A stretch of 64,000 bases of DNA from contig CAUEEP010000871.1 in NCBI GenBank assembly GCA_958450365.1, forward strand, positions 124,001-188,000, written 5' to 3'. The translations under genes were made by a program, and so were the position numbers. Shown one piece after another: positions 30,201-42,200 of the stretch (the first letter of the stretch is position 1; every line of letters starts with the position of its first letter). The notes below the pieces were generated by a model. That model searched no databases. It was not told where the DNA came from and worked only from the letters and a program-made list of their open reading frames with translations. This DNA comes from Mesorhabditis belari (lineage: Eukaryota; Nematoda; Chromadorea; Rhabditida; Rhabditidae).

Positions 30201-33200
30201 ATGAGGAGCCTTGTGGTGAGTTTAAACTGTCTCTTTTAATCTATTTTCTAAACCGTGCCCCCTTTCTCTTTCTACCGTAAACTTAGCTCTACTTTATCAA
30301 TCCAGTTTCTAGCCTTTTGCTTTTTCTAGAATTCAAATTAACCATTAAAATAAAACTGAATAATAGGTTGATGCATAAGTCTTTTCGTTTTTTTCGTACT
30401 TCTGTTAAAAAGTAACAAATTCACCAATTAATCTATAGTTTGCTCTATAAAAAAAGTGTTTTTTTGTCCAATTTCCATCTTTTTAAATGAATTTCGGTTC
30501 ACTTTGAAGCAAATTCGAGAGTGAAAAACGCCTTTTTCGTAAAAATCTATAAAAAACTCTACGGAAAAATTGGCTGAATGAATTTCTCTGAAATTTTGGC
30601 GAAATATCAAACGCTTTTTTTCTCTATCTTTTATCTATTGACACGAAGATAGGTTTTCTTTAGCTAAGGTGTCTAAACCGCATCATCGAGTTAGCCCTTT
30701 TTGACTACCCGACTTCATACTCTCAAGAAAATCCAGGCATTAAATATTTTTAAACCCGTTTTAATGTTATTTTGCAGAAAAATAATTGCTTTTTCTAATG
30801 AAATCAACCGTAGTTTAATTGGTGCATTTGTTGGCTTGAAATGGCAGACGAAAAGGAACGAAAAGACTTATGCATCAACCTAATACATTGTTTTACAGAT
30901 TTTACAGATTAATTAGATTTCGACAAGGTAAAGTTGGATAAATTCTTTAAAAACTGAATACATTGTTTTACAGTTTTTAAAGAATTTATCCAACTTTACC
31001 TTATCGAAATCTAATTTTTCAGGTTTAATTTAATGTTTAATTTAATGTTTAATTTAATGTTTAATTTGAAATAGATCAAAAAAGAAATACGATTTTTTGA
31101 AAACAAACGATCAATGATTTAGTTTCATTGGATAAATGAATTACCCTAAAGTCGCGAGTATAAGTTCTGTTTGGTTTTCGCATGCAAATTGACGGCTGTC
31201 TCCGGTGCGGTGTGTCGAGGGTTCGAACCCCGCTGCAGCATAAATTTTTTGCTTTTTAAGAACAATAATAGAAGTAAATTTATTGAGGGCTATAGCAATT
31301 TTATGCTGTTATTTGTTGCTCCGGGCGTGGCTCGGCGCGTCCGCCCTGCTCCTCTCCGGTGCTCAGTCTTATGGATCCCTCCCTGGCCGCTTCATCCGGC
31401 CAAAGTCCACGACGACGGTCGAAAGAGATGCTTTCCAGCGTCTTCTTCAACACTATCGTCTGGATGTATCCATGCACATAACAAATAGCAATGGTGATAC
31501 GCTGTCACCCTGTAGTATCCCGCGCTCCAAGAACAATAATAAAAGTTTATATAACAATAAAAATGTATAAAAACCCAAGAAAAAGCAATTCAAAGCAATT
31601 AAAGCGAATGTAAATTAAGGCAGAACTATACTCGAGACTTTAGGGTAATGTTTAATTTAATGTTTAATTTAAAATAGATCAAAAAGAAAAGGATTTCTTC
31701 AATTCAAACGATTAATGATTTAGTTTCATTGGATAAATCATTTAAGTTGAAACTTCAAATTTTCAATTTTTCCAAATGTCTTCAAGCAATCTCAAAAATG
31801 ATTAACAAAGTCAAAAATGAATGTTATTCAGAAAAATATTGAAATTTTGCAATACGTCGTAATTTCTTTTTTAGATCTCGACGTTTCTCCTATCGGCCTT
31901 TGTGAGCGGTCAGGTGACTCCAGGTGGGCTTTATTTTCTTTGAAAAATGCATCAAATTTACAAGTTTTCCAAGATTTTATGAATAAAAAGAGACAAAGAA
32001 ACTCTTTTATCTCAAAATCCTTTCGTTTTATCAAATTAGAACAACAATAGACTAAAAATAGACTAAAGATAGACTAAAAATTATCGATAAACTAGGGATG
32101 ACTTTGCAGGACACAAGTCATTTTGAATTCAAATTTAAATCACTAAATCACTAAACATTTGAACAAAACTTGATTGCTTTTGCTTGAAACAAAACCCGCA
32201 ATCTTTACGCAACACACAAGACCCAGTGGCATTTCTCTCGTACTCGGCGTTGCATTGACAAGCTGCTGGACCGCACGATGCAATGCATGCCTAGAAATGA
32301 ACTTAGTAAGGCATAAGACCCCTGACGACAATGGGATACGTTGACACGTATCCCATTGTCGTTGTCGTGTAGCTCATTGTAGCGTTCGCCCGGTAAGCGA
32401 GAGGTAAGCGAGAGGTCGTGGGTGCGAATCCCAGCACCTCAGCTCCAAGCCATAAAGCCGTACTCGGTGTTGCATTGACAAGCTGCTGGACCGCACTTGT
32501 TGCATTGACAAGCTGCAATGCATGCCTAGACTTAATAAGGCATAAGACCCACTAATTAAATCACTAAATCAGCTTTGTTCGGCCACTTTTTCACCGTCGA
32601 AACCCTGTTTTTGGCCTTTTTTCGTATGCTGATTTCAGAATTTCAACATATCTGAATCTAAAATTTCTTGCGAGTGAAAAGGATTACAAAACTAGGGCTG
32701 TGCTTTGGTCAAAGTCAAAACCAAAGCCAAAGCCGATGGCCTTGACCTCGAAAAGCGAGACTATTTGCTTAGAAATGCTTTAGAGATTTGTACTTTATGC
32801 TTTTCAAAGGCGCAAACCAGCTTTTTTTTGGTCTCAATTCATACAAATTGTCCCAAAAAGGCATCAAAAACCTCAAAAATCTCAGAAATCTCAATTTCCA
32901 CTTGTAGTCAAACAAAAATTTACTCAATTTTCCCCACTCTCACTCATTTTTCCTTTACATTGTCTTCGTAAACGAAAAATTTTTCCCGATTTTCAAAGAA
33001 CGAATTAATTTCCTTGAGATTTCGCATAAAAAAAGAACAAATTACCCTGAGATTTCTTTTTGATTAAAATTTTTCGTGATTTTCTGAAAATCATTTCAAT
33101 TTTCCTCTTTTCACTCGGGTTACACTTCTCGTTCTCAAAGGAAAAAAAAGGTCTTTTTTTTCGAGAAAAACCCAATTTGCTGACATAAAACACACGGAAA

Positions 33201-36200
33201 TGGAGTGGGGGTATTTTTGGACGATTTTTGACCGAAAGTAAGCTGTTTGTTTTTGAGGGAAAATGGGCTTTTTTGATAGAATGAAATTTGCGCATAGAAT
33301 ATGGATATATACACTACTGGACAATGAAATATCATATTTGAAAAAAGATCGTCACTTTCGCGCGTCTGTAACTCCCTTGTCTTTACCGTATTTCTAAATA
33401 TTAATATTATTATTGTGTAGCCCTTGAAAAGAGCTTTCAGAAAATGTATAACACTAATAGTTTAAACTCAAAGACAAGGGAGTTACAGATGCGCGAAAGT
33501 GACGATCTTTTTTCAAATATAATATTTCATTGTCCAGTACTGTATATAGAGAGAGACTTTATTCATGACCTGAGATAAAGTGCGCTAGATTCAAGATTAA
33601 TACACATGAATTCCTGCACATAACACGTAAAAGGGCCGTTAAAAAGCAGCACGATAAAATATATGTAATATATGGGTAGCACAGATAACGTCAAGGATCC
33701 ACTAGAGCTTCAAGATCAACATCATCGACAGATAATTTATTTACAGATAATTTCAAAATATCGACTGGATATGGAAACGAAAAAGTTATCCGAAATAAAG
33801 CGGGATTAGCTTTTGATCAAATAGATAGAGAAAAAAGGCGCATATTCATTGAGTCCTGTGATTCGACGATAATATCAAGCAAATTTGAAACATAGCTTTT
33901 CCAATCTATCACTTCAAAAAGGCAGGATTTTGAGTTTTTTTTTTTTGAAACAGACACATCTTACTATGTGGGCTTCTGTTGGTTAAAAGTTTGCATTTAA
34001 AAATTAACCAATTAACCAAGAATTAGCAAGACATTGGTTAAAGGGCTGATAGATTAGATTAATAGATTTGTAAATAAGTTATCGTAAACACTCTAATAGA
34101 AACCCTCTATAGGAACCCTCTGTAGTCTAAGTTTACACTCAAACAAACGCTCATATCTCGACACCAGTACGTTTGTTTCTGCGCGCTTGGGTATCAAATT
34201 AAAGTAGAGAAAGATGGGTGATATTTTGGGATATAACACAGATTTTTAGCATTAGCCAGTGTTTAGAAAAAAATGATGGAAAAGTCACAAAAAAGAGCCG
34301 ATGTTTTATCATAAGAATTAGAGCACCGGCGCCTATTAACTTTTGTATGAGACCTCAATATTCCCTGAAGTTGAAACTTAAGACTTTTAATCAAAGATTT
34401 TGAAAAAATACAATTAAAAGTATTATTTTCAGTGATCGACCCTGCACCATGTCCAGCGAATTCGTCTTTCAAGACTTGCAGCTCAATGTGCGAATCGAAA
34501 TGCGGGGCTCTCATGGAGGGGGTAAATACTTTAAAAGCTTTAAAAGTTTAAAAGCTGTTTACCGTCATTCACGCATGATTTTTCAATTTTTTTGAAGAAA
34601 TTTGAGTCATTCCGTCAGCATTTTAATTGGAAAGTCATTGGAAAGCAAATTTAATAAGCGTTTCAAAAAAATGCATTAGGAAGGGTTTTCTTGAATCTAT
34701 TTCTTTCCAGATGTGCATCGAATCATGTGGTCCGCCGAAATGCCAATGTAACTCTGGATATCAACGAGACACCAATGGAGCGTGTGTGTTGCCGGAAAAC
34801 TGCCAACGTGAGTATTTTAGTTTTTCAAGTTTCAAGTTTTCTCTAATTAAATGAGATAAGTCCAAATCAATTCGGACTAATCTTTTTCCGCTTTTAAAAG
34901 TTTCCGTTAATATTCCGTTAACAAAATCCAGTGGTTTTCCAGTGGATTTTGCTCTTAGTTACTTTATAAGGTAAAATCCACCGGAAAACCAGTGGATTTT
35001 AGTCTTTGTTTCTTTGTAGGGCCAAATCTACCGGAAAACCAGGGAATTTTGCCCTTAGTTTCTTTAGTTTCAAGTTATTCGGCTTCCATAAGTAATAGAT
35101 TTTTAATCGCCAAACTAAATTCACTAGGTCTCCCCATATCCATGACTAATTGGATTGCAAATTGGCTTACCGAAAGGACATTTCGCGTCCGCTTAGGCTC
35201 TACTTTTTCGAAGGACTTTCCCATTAGTAGCGGAGTGCCCCAAGGGAGCGTTCTTGGTCCTCTTCTTTTCCTTATTTATATTAATGACATTAACAGTTCG
35301 ATCTCTCTAGGCACAAAAGTCCGACTCTACGCCGATGATCTTAAAATTTATAGGGTACTTCCGTCCCAGATCCCCTCCCTGATTTTACCCTTCTCCAGAA
35401 GGATCTTGATTCGATCCTTCTGTGGAGTAAATCCTGGAAACTTAACATTGCGCCGGACAAATGCAAACACGTTACATTTGGTTCATTACATATCCCTTTA
35501 AATTTGGGGGACCTACAATTACCACAAGGATTGGCCGATGATCCTGTAAAAGACCTTGGTATACTGTTAGTTCCCTCTCTAAAATTTGATCCTCACATAA
35601 ACTACATTTCCAAAAAAGCTTCTAGAATTTCTAACATAATACTTCGCGCCATTTGTTTCCCTAAAATCGCGACTTATCGCAGGGCTTTTATAACCTATTG
35701 CCGGCCTTTGCTCGAGTATGCCACCATCGTATGGTCACCTTCCATTAAGAAACTTATCACCTTGGTTGAAAATGTACAACGGCGTTTCACTAAAAAAGCA
35801 TACACTCGTTGTTTCCCTTCTTCTCTTATTCCAAATTATGAGACTAGACTTATAGTTTTTGATTTAAAACCCCTTTTATATCGCCGTATTTACTTTGATC
35901 TGATTTTCTGCTATAAAATCCTTTTCCACCCTAAGGCGCATCCGGAATTTCAAAGTCTCTTGAAAATTGTGGAAAGTCCTAGAAGAACCCGTAGTCATCC
36001 TTATCAAATTTCGCTCGGTTCTCATCCCCACCACCTTTCCCTTTATCATTCTTTCGCGAACCGTATTAGTAGGGTTTGGAATAAGCTCCCGCCTGGTATC
36101 TTCTCGTCTGTAGGAAAATTCAAAGTATCTGTAAACGAATTAGATCTAATTGCCATGTCAAATCTGCCTTATATTTAATCTTTTTGTACCTGTTTTTCCT

Positions 36201-39200
36201 GACTATCGTCTTACTGTATCTCTAGGTTTCTTTCTTTTTTGTGAAAGTATTGTAGCAATTATATGCGGTTATGATTATCTGATTCGCTTCTATTCGGCCT
36301 CCTGAATAAAGCATATATATATAAAAGCTTGAAAAATTGTAACAAAAAAAGTTTAGCTCAAATTTGCCCGGGCAATTCGACTTGGACTACTTGCAGCTCG
36401 TATTGTGAGCCGCAATGCGGTGTAGAACTGAAACGGGTGAGGGAAAAGTTTTTAAGGAAAATTACTGCAAATTCTCATTGATTTTCAAGGAGAAATATTC
36501 TAAATTCCCATTCATCACTACAGCAAAAACTGGAATAGAAAATATTCAATTAAAAGAGTCAACAATTCAATTCAAGAACCTGAAAGATATTCAGTTGTGA
36601 ATTCAGCAAGTAAAACTGGGTTTTACAGTAACTTTAAGCTATGCAGCTTTGCTTTTGAAATAGCCAAAAAAGAAAAGTAACTGTGATGAATTAACGCTTT
36701 TAGTTGAGTTGAAAAAGCATGTTTCAAAATAAACACTTAGATTGATTAAACTTTTCAGCTAATCTGTGACCAAAAGAATTAAAATTTTCACAAGCTTCAG
36801 ATAATCGGAAAACAATAAAGAAGCTATTTTTAAAGTCAGCTGGACACACTGGCTTTTTATGGCTTGGAGCTGAGGTGCTGGGATTCGAACCCGCGACCTC
36901 TCGCTTACCTCTCGCTTACCGGGTGAACGCTACAATGAGCTACACGACAACGACAATGGGATACGTGTCAACGTATCCCATTGTCGTCAGGGGTCTTATG
37001 CCTTACTAAGTTCATTTCTAGGCATGCATTGCATCGTGCGGTCCAGCAGCTTGTCAATGCAACACCGAGTACGAGAGAAATGCCACTGGGTCTTGTGTGT
37101 TGCGTAAAGATTGCGGGAAAAGCAATCAAGGTTTGTTCAAATATTTTCTAAAGAATTTCTTAATTGACAAAATAAATTGCAAATGAAATTGAATTCCTCC
37201 ATCTGATTAATTCAAAAATTTTCCATCTAATCCGATTTTTTTTGAAACTAGCACTTTTGAATCTGAAATTTTGCTGAAACCTGGTTAGAAAAAGCTTTTT
37301 GAAACGGATATTCAATTTTTTTGAGTTTCTAAAGTTTAAATCATTTCTAATTCTAAAGATAACTAACAAAATCTAAAGTTTAGAAGACTTTTCTTTAGAA
37401 ACAAACCAATTCTAAAGTTTAAAAGACTTTTCTAAAGCTTTTTCTTTTGCTCTTTTCTTTCTTTCCTTCTTCTTTATTTATTCCAACCTTTTCTCCCACT
37501 TTGAAACATTTGAATTTGAAAATTAAAGCTAGAAAGTTTCAATTTATCGATCTTTATCGATTTTAATGTGATTTGATACTTTTTTTTTATGAATTTTTGC
37601 AATTTCAGACCATCTAGTTCAATTCTAATCTAAAAATTCTGTTCCAGACTTGTGCCAGAATTTCCTGGCCTGGCTTGGAGGAAGAGCTTTAGTTATCATT
37701 ATTTAAAGATCTAATTAATCCCCATTTTATCAATTATCAATAACTTTTAACATTTGATATTTGATAAAAGAAAAGAATCAAACTTTTCGTAAAAATTTGC
37801 CAAAATATGATCTTTTTTCGACATTATTTAGCCAGTTATAATCCTGATACTGTTTCTTTTGAAACTCATTCTTTTCTTTTTAATCTCTATAGACTGTGAT
37901 CTCGAGTGCGGTGAGGGACACGGCTGTGAACTCGTCGATTTGCCGTGTTTTGACGAGGAGCCCTGTCCGACAACAAAAGTTTGCATCGAACACACAGAAG
38001 CACAGGATTTTCAAGAAAATGACCCTGTTTTTACTAGTGGACTTGAAACTTATCAATCTTTATCGTAGAAAAGTTCTCGTTTCAATTTTTTTCTATATCT
38101 ACATAGACTCGAAAATGTTTCAAACATTTTTCTATCTACCGTATTCTCTCTAATAGTAGTGCACCCCAGCGAGCCGAGAAAGAGCCCAGAAAGTGACTAT
38201 TTTACGACTTTCCAAGCTTTCGCAGAAGTTCAACACTCAAATCCCCCACTAGATCTCATCGTCAGCTACATTTTCCGACCCCACATCGATAGATTCTGAT
38301 CAGCGGTTCTCGAGATTTCGAGGAATTTAGGCGACGCTCATGGTGCACTACTATTAGAGAAAGCTCCTTTAAAGCTCCTCTATAGAAAAAAAAAAGAAAA
38401 AAAAAGTCAAATTGTCACAAAGTTCTTGTTAATTGGCGTATTGCTTCGAAATTGGTGATGAAAAAGGAAGAAAACGAAAAATTGTTTGTACTCAGTTATA
38501 AGTACCGTATTTTCTCTAATAGTAGTGCACCCCGTCGAGCCGAGTTGATGGCTATTTTACGGTTTCGAAGCTTTCACAGAAGCTCAACACTCAAATCCCC
38601 CACTAGATCTCATCGTCAGCTACATTTTCCGACCCCACATCGATAGATTCTGATCAGCGGTTCTCGAGATTTCGAGGAATTTAGGCGACGCTCATGGTGC
38701 ACTACTATTAGAGAAAGCTCCTTTAAAGCTCCTCTATAGTTCTTATTTAGTTCCTTAAAAGCTCCTTTAAAGCTCTTTTAAAGCTCCTTTAAAGCTCTTT
38801 TAAAGCTCCTTTAAAGCTCTTTTAAAGCTCCTTTAAAGCTCTTTTAAAGCTCCTTTAAAGCTCTTTTAAAGCTCCTTTAAAGCTCTTTTAAAGCTCCTTT
38901 AAAGCTCCTTTAAAGATCCTTTAAAGCTGCTTTAAAGCTGAATTAGGCTTACCGCTGAAAATTTTACGATTAAAGTCCAAAAAAATTAAATTAAAGATTT
39001 AGCACTTTATTTTAATTATCTTGAAACTAAACATTTCAAACTGAGTGATTGTTTTGTTTCATTGATTAATTTGAATAATAAGCTCTTAATAAGTATTAAA
39101 TTTCAATTGTTACTAGGTTTCTGAGCAGTTAGAGGAGCTAGTGGAGTTAATGTAAACAATTATTTATTCTTTCTGTCTACTACATGTTTCTTACGCTCAT

Positions 39201-42200
39201 TTAATTACAATATGCCATAAATTTAAATTTAATTCCTTTAGATTGAACTTTTATTTAATTCCCTTCCCTTATATATTTGAATTTAACCTTAATTTTTAAA
39301 CTTTTATTTTAATTTTTAATTTAATTTCTAATCTTTTCTGTACGTTTATGTTTTCCGAGTGATAAGCGGCTCCTTTTTTTTGTATTATTCGTTCCTAGCT
39401 ATAAACGGATATAGACTAGAGTTTGGGTTAAGCTAAAGAGAGTGTATCCCTTTTGATATCCCGCCATCTCTAACACCCCGACAACTCAACTCAACTCCTC
39501 CAACGTATTAGAGGGGAGTCCCTGTGAAATGACCGACCTGAACTGCAGTTGCATAGACCCGGAAGATATGTATTTTTATTTACAGTAATACAATAAGACT
39601 AATAGATTACAAATGAGTGTAAGGGGAAGGGGGGACTCCAAATGAGAGTCTCACTTGTCCTCCTTGGCACAAGTCCTCCTTGTCCTCCTTTGGCTCCCAA
39701 GGACCGCGCCTTCCCGGCAATAAAAGGGACAAGCACAGGGGGAGAACATATTTGCATAAGAATAGACAAATCATTCACAATAATAACAATAGTAACTAAA
39801 AAATTAGTTTAGCTCGGAGCTGACAATATTAAGAAATTGCTTTTAGCGAAAAGCCGGATTTTTGCTAGTCATTTTTCTCATTTTCAAACGTCAAGCCTTC
39901 TTTGAACACTAAGTTTTTTTAAAATTGATATCTTTGACCAAGCATTTGACTATTTTAAATCTATTTTTTAATAAATCTATTTTTCGTTTAGTTTAGTTTA
40001 GACAAAACTCTGAAAAATCTACCACTTGATTCCCCGGATACTTGGCATTTCCCATTTCCATTTTTATCGACAACACACTCTTGTCCAACCATGCAACTGA
40101 CGGCCGCACAACCGGTTGGCTCTAAAACGAAAAACCTTTACATTTGCTGATGCTTTGGAGCTTTGCTTGCAATTGTGCGATCGAGTATGTTCCTCTTGAT
40201 TGCTACCTTTTCTAAAAGGTTTCCTTTTCTCCATTTGGCTTGAGCATTTGACTATCTAAAGCTATTTTTTAATAAATCTATTTTTTATTTTTAAATCTTA
40301 TAAATTTCAGTGTGCCATCAAAAAATTTCGTTTAACGATCGTTTTTATTTTCTCTTTGAAATTTCCGTGTTTCATTTTTTCGTGAATCTATTCTGAGCCT
40401 GGGTGGCTAGTGGGGTCGTATCAGGTGCCAAAAAATTACCGTATTTTCTGTAATAGTAGTGCGCACTACTATTTTTTCAACCCCCCTCCTGCCTGCACTA
40501 CTATTACAGATTGCACTACTATTGTAGAGCGCACTACTATTACAGAAAATACGATAAATACCTTATTTCAAAAGCTATCAACTCTTTCAAAAGCTTTTAA
40601 GTGTTACATTGAAAAGATGAACTTTTTAGAAATATAAATATAAATACAAATATTCAATTTCTAGGCAATTGCCCTGTCGGCCAAACGTGGGCTCCATGCG
40701 GTGCCGGTTGTGAGCCAAAATGTGGACTACCATGGCCAAGGGTGAGTGCTCAAAAGTTCAAATGTGGTGGTATTCAACGACATTCAACTTGCAACTTGCA
40801 ATGATATGCAACACCAAAAACTATTTCAAGTCGTTATCCGTGCAAACACGATCGTGAAATCCTTCTTCATCGGCACCACTGGTGCAGTCATTCTAAACCG
40901 AAATTTCGAATTAGTCATCCACATTTCCCAACCTGTCCATCGCATTTCCACGAGTTCGGGATGCAAAGCGTGAATTTCCCATCAAATTCGGAACACTTGA
41001 GCTGATCCTCTTTGCCCTTGATTTCTTAATATCAAAATTTTGTAGGTTTGCCCAGCGATTTGCATGACTGAGGGAGCGTGTGTCTGCTCGAATAACACTT
41101 TCAGAGACACGAATGGGAAATGCGTTCCAAGAGCCCAATGCACAAATACAGGTTTCAAATTTGTGAAAAGCAAATCACTTTCCGAAACCGTAGTTTGTTT
41201 TGCTTCAATAATGCTATTAAAATTCAGACACAAGGCTCAATGGAGATGGAAACAGAATATTTTGCTAATCTTTGTCAATTCTCCATAAAAAAATCCATTT
41301 CAGGTCCTCAAAAGTGCACAGCGAAATGCTCGGCCGGTCAGAAATGCGTCCTGCGAGAGGTGAGTGTTTCAAAGGAAGCCGTGTCAAAGCGGGATTTTCT
41401 GATTGTGGGACATTTGATACGCCTTTGACATTGGCAATCCAGCTTTAAGCTCAAATAACTTGGTGTTGGGCTGTCCAATTGAAGTAGCTTTTGTATTAAT
41501 CGATAGAGAAAGTCTTGGCGCATCGAATGATACCAAGAATATTTAAATTGGACAGCTAAACACTATCACATTTAAGCTCAAAGTTAGATTGCCAATGGCA
41601 AAGGAGCGGGAATCAAATGTCCGATAACCGGATTTTCATAGGCAAGAATATAAAGTTAAGATGACCAAAAACGGGCTTACATTTTATTTTTCGAAATTCA
41701 GAATAAAGGTGCAAAGCAATTCTTGAACAAAATCACAGCTCATCGAATTTCTTTAGGTTGTCTGTGTCCGTGCTCCGTGTCCACCTATTCCCACGTGTGT
41801 CAACGAGACAGGTAACGAAATTGGATTTGTTTGTTTGTTTTTTTTTCTGAATTTGCCTTTGTAAAATTGAAATGAATAGAGTACCAATAATGCGTTTTCT
41901 GAAATTCACCTATTTTGGAAAACCATCGCAATCTACCCACCAGTTTCCTTTTAATCAGCCTAATTTTTGTATTATTGACTAAGCCTTGAGATTCCCTCAT
42001 CGAATTTGACCAAAATTGGGCTAATCCAATGAAAACTGGCTGGGATTACGGTAGTTTTCGAAAATAGAGTTTGGCCGACAAATTGCCGGGCAATTGCCTA
42101 GAAATTGAATATTTTTATTTATATTTATCTTTCTAACAAGCTCATCTTTTCAATGTAACACTTAAAACTCTTGAAAGAGTTGATAGCTTTTGAAATAAGG

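Larger units (their letters stand above)
32156..32459. repeat. Inverted repeat IR2, left arm
   Basis: Reverse complement of about 36855-37142. Contains the antisense copy of exon 6, a palindrome GACAATGGGATACGT/ACGTATCCCATTGTC and a tRNA-like segment. A second, shorter copy of the exon fragment lies just beyond it at 32460-32545, including GTTGCATTGACAAGCTGC twice. Confidence 0.85.
40000..40674. repeat. Inverted repeat IR3, left arm
   Basis: Reverse complement of 42079-42766 with few differences. It carries an antisense copy of exon 12, then intron sequence and a short TAG-1-type element, and ends inside the first nine bases of exon 8 (CTAGGCAATTGCC). Confidence 0.93.

Noticed and set aside
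30911..31016. miRNA precursor
   Set aside because: The stem is almost perfectly paired over 46 bp, unlike typical animal pre-miRNAs; more like a palindromic repeat.
31272..31528. rRNA fragment (because of high GC)
   Set aside because: No conserved rRNA motif was recognised; an open frame and a direct-repeat boundary fit an inserted gene piece better.
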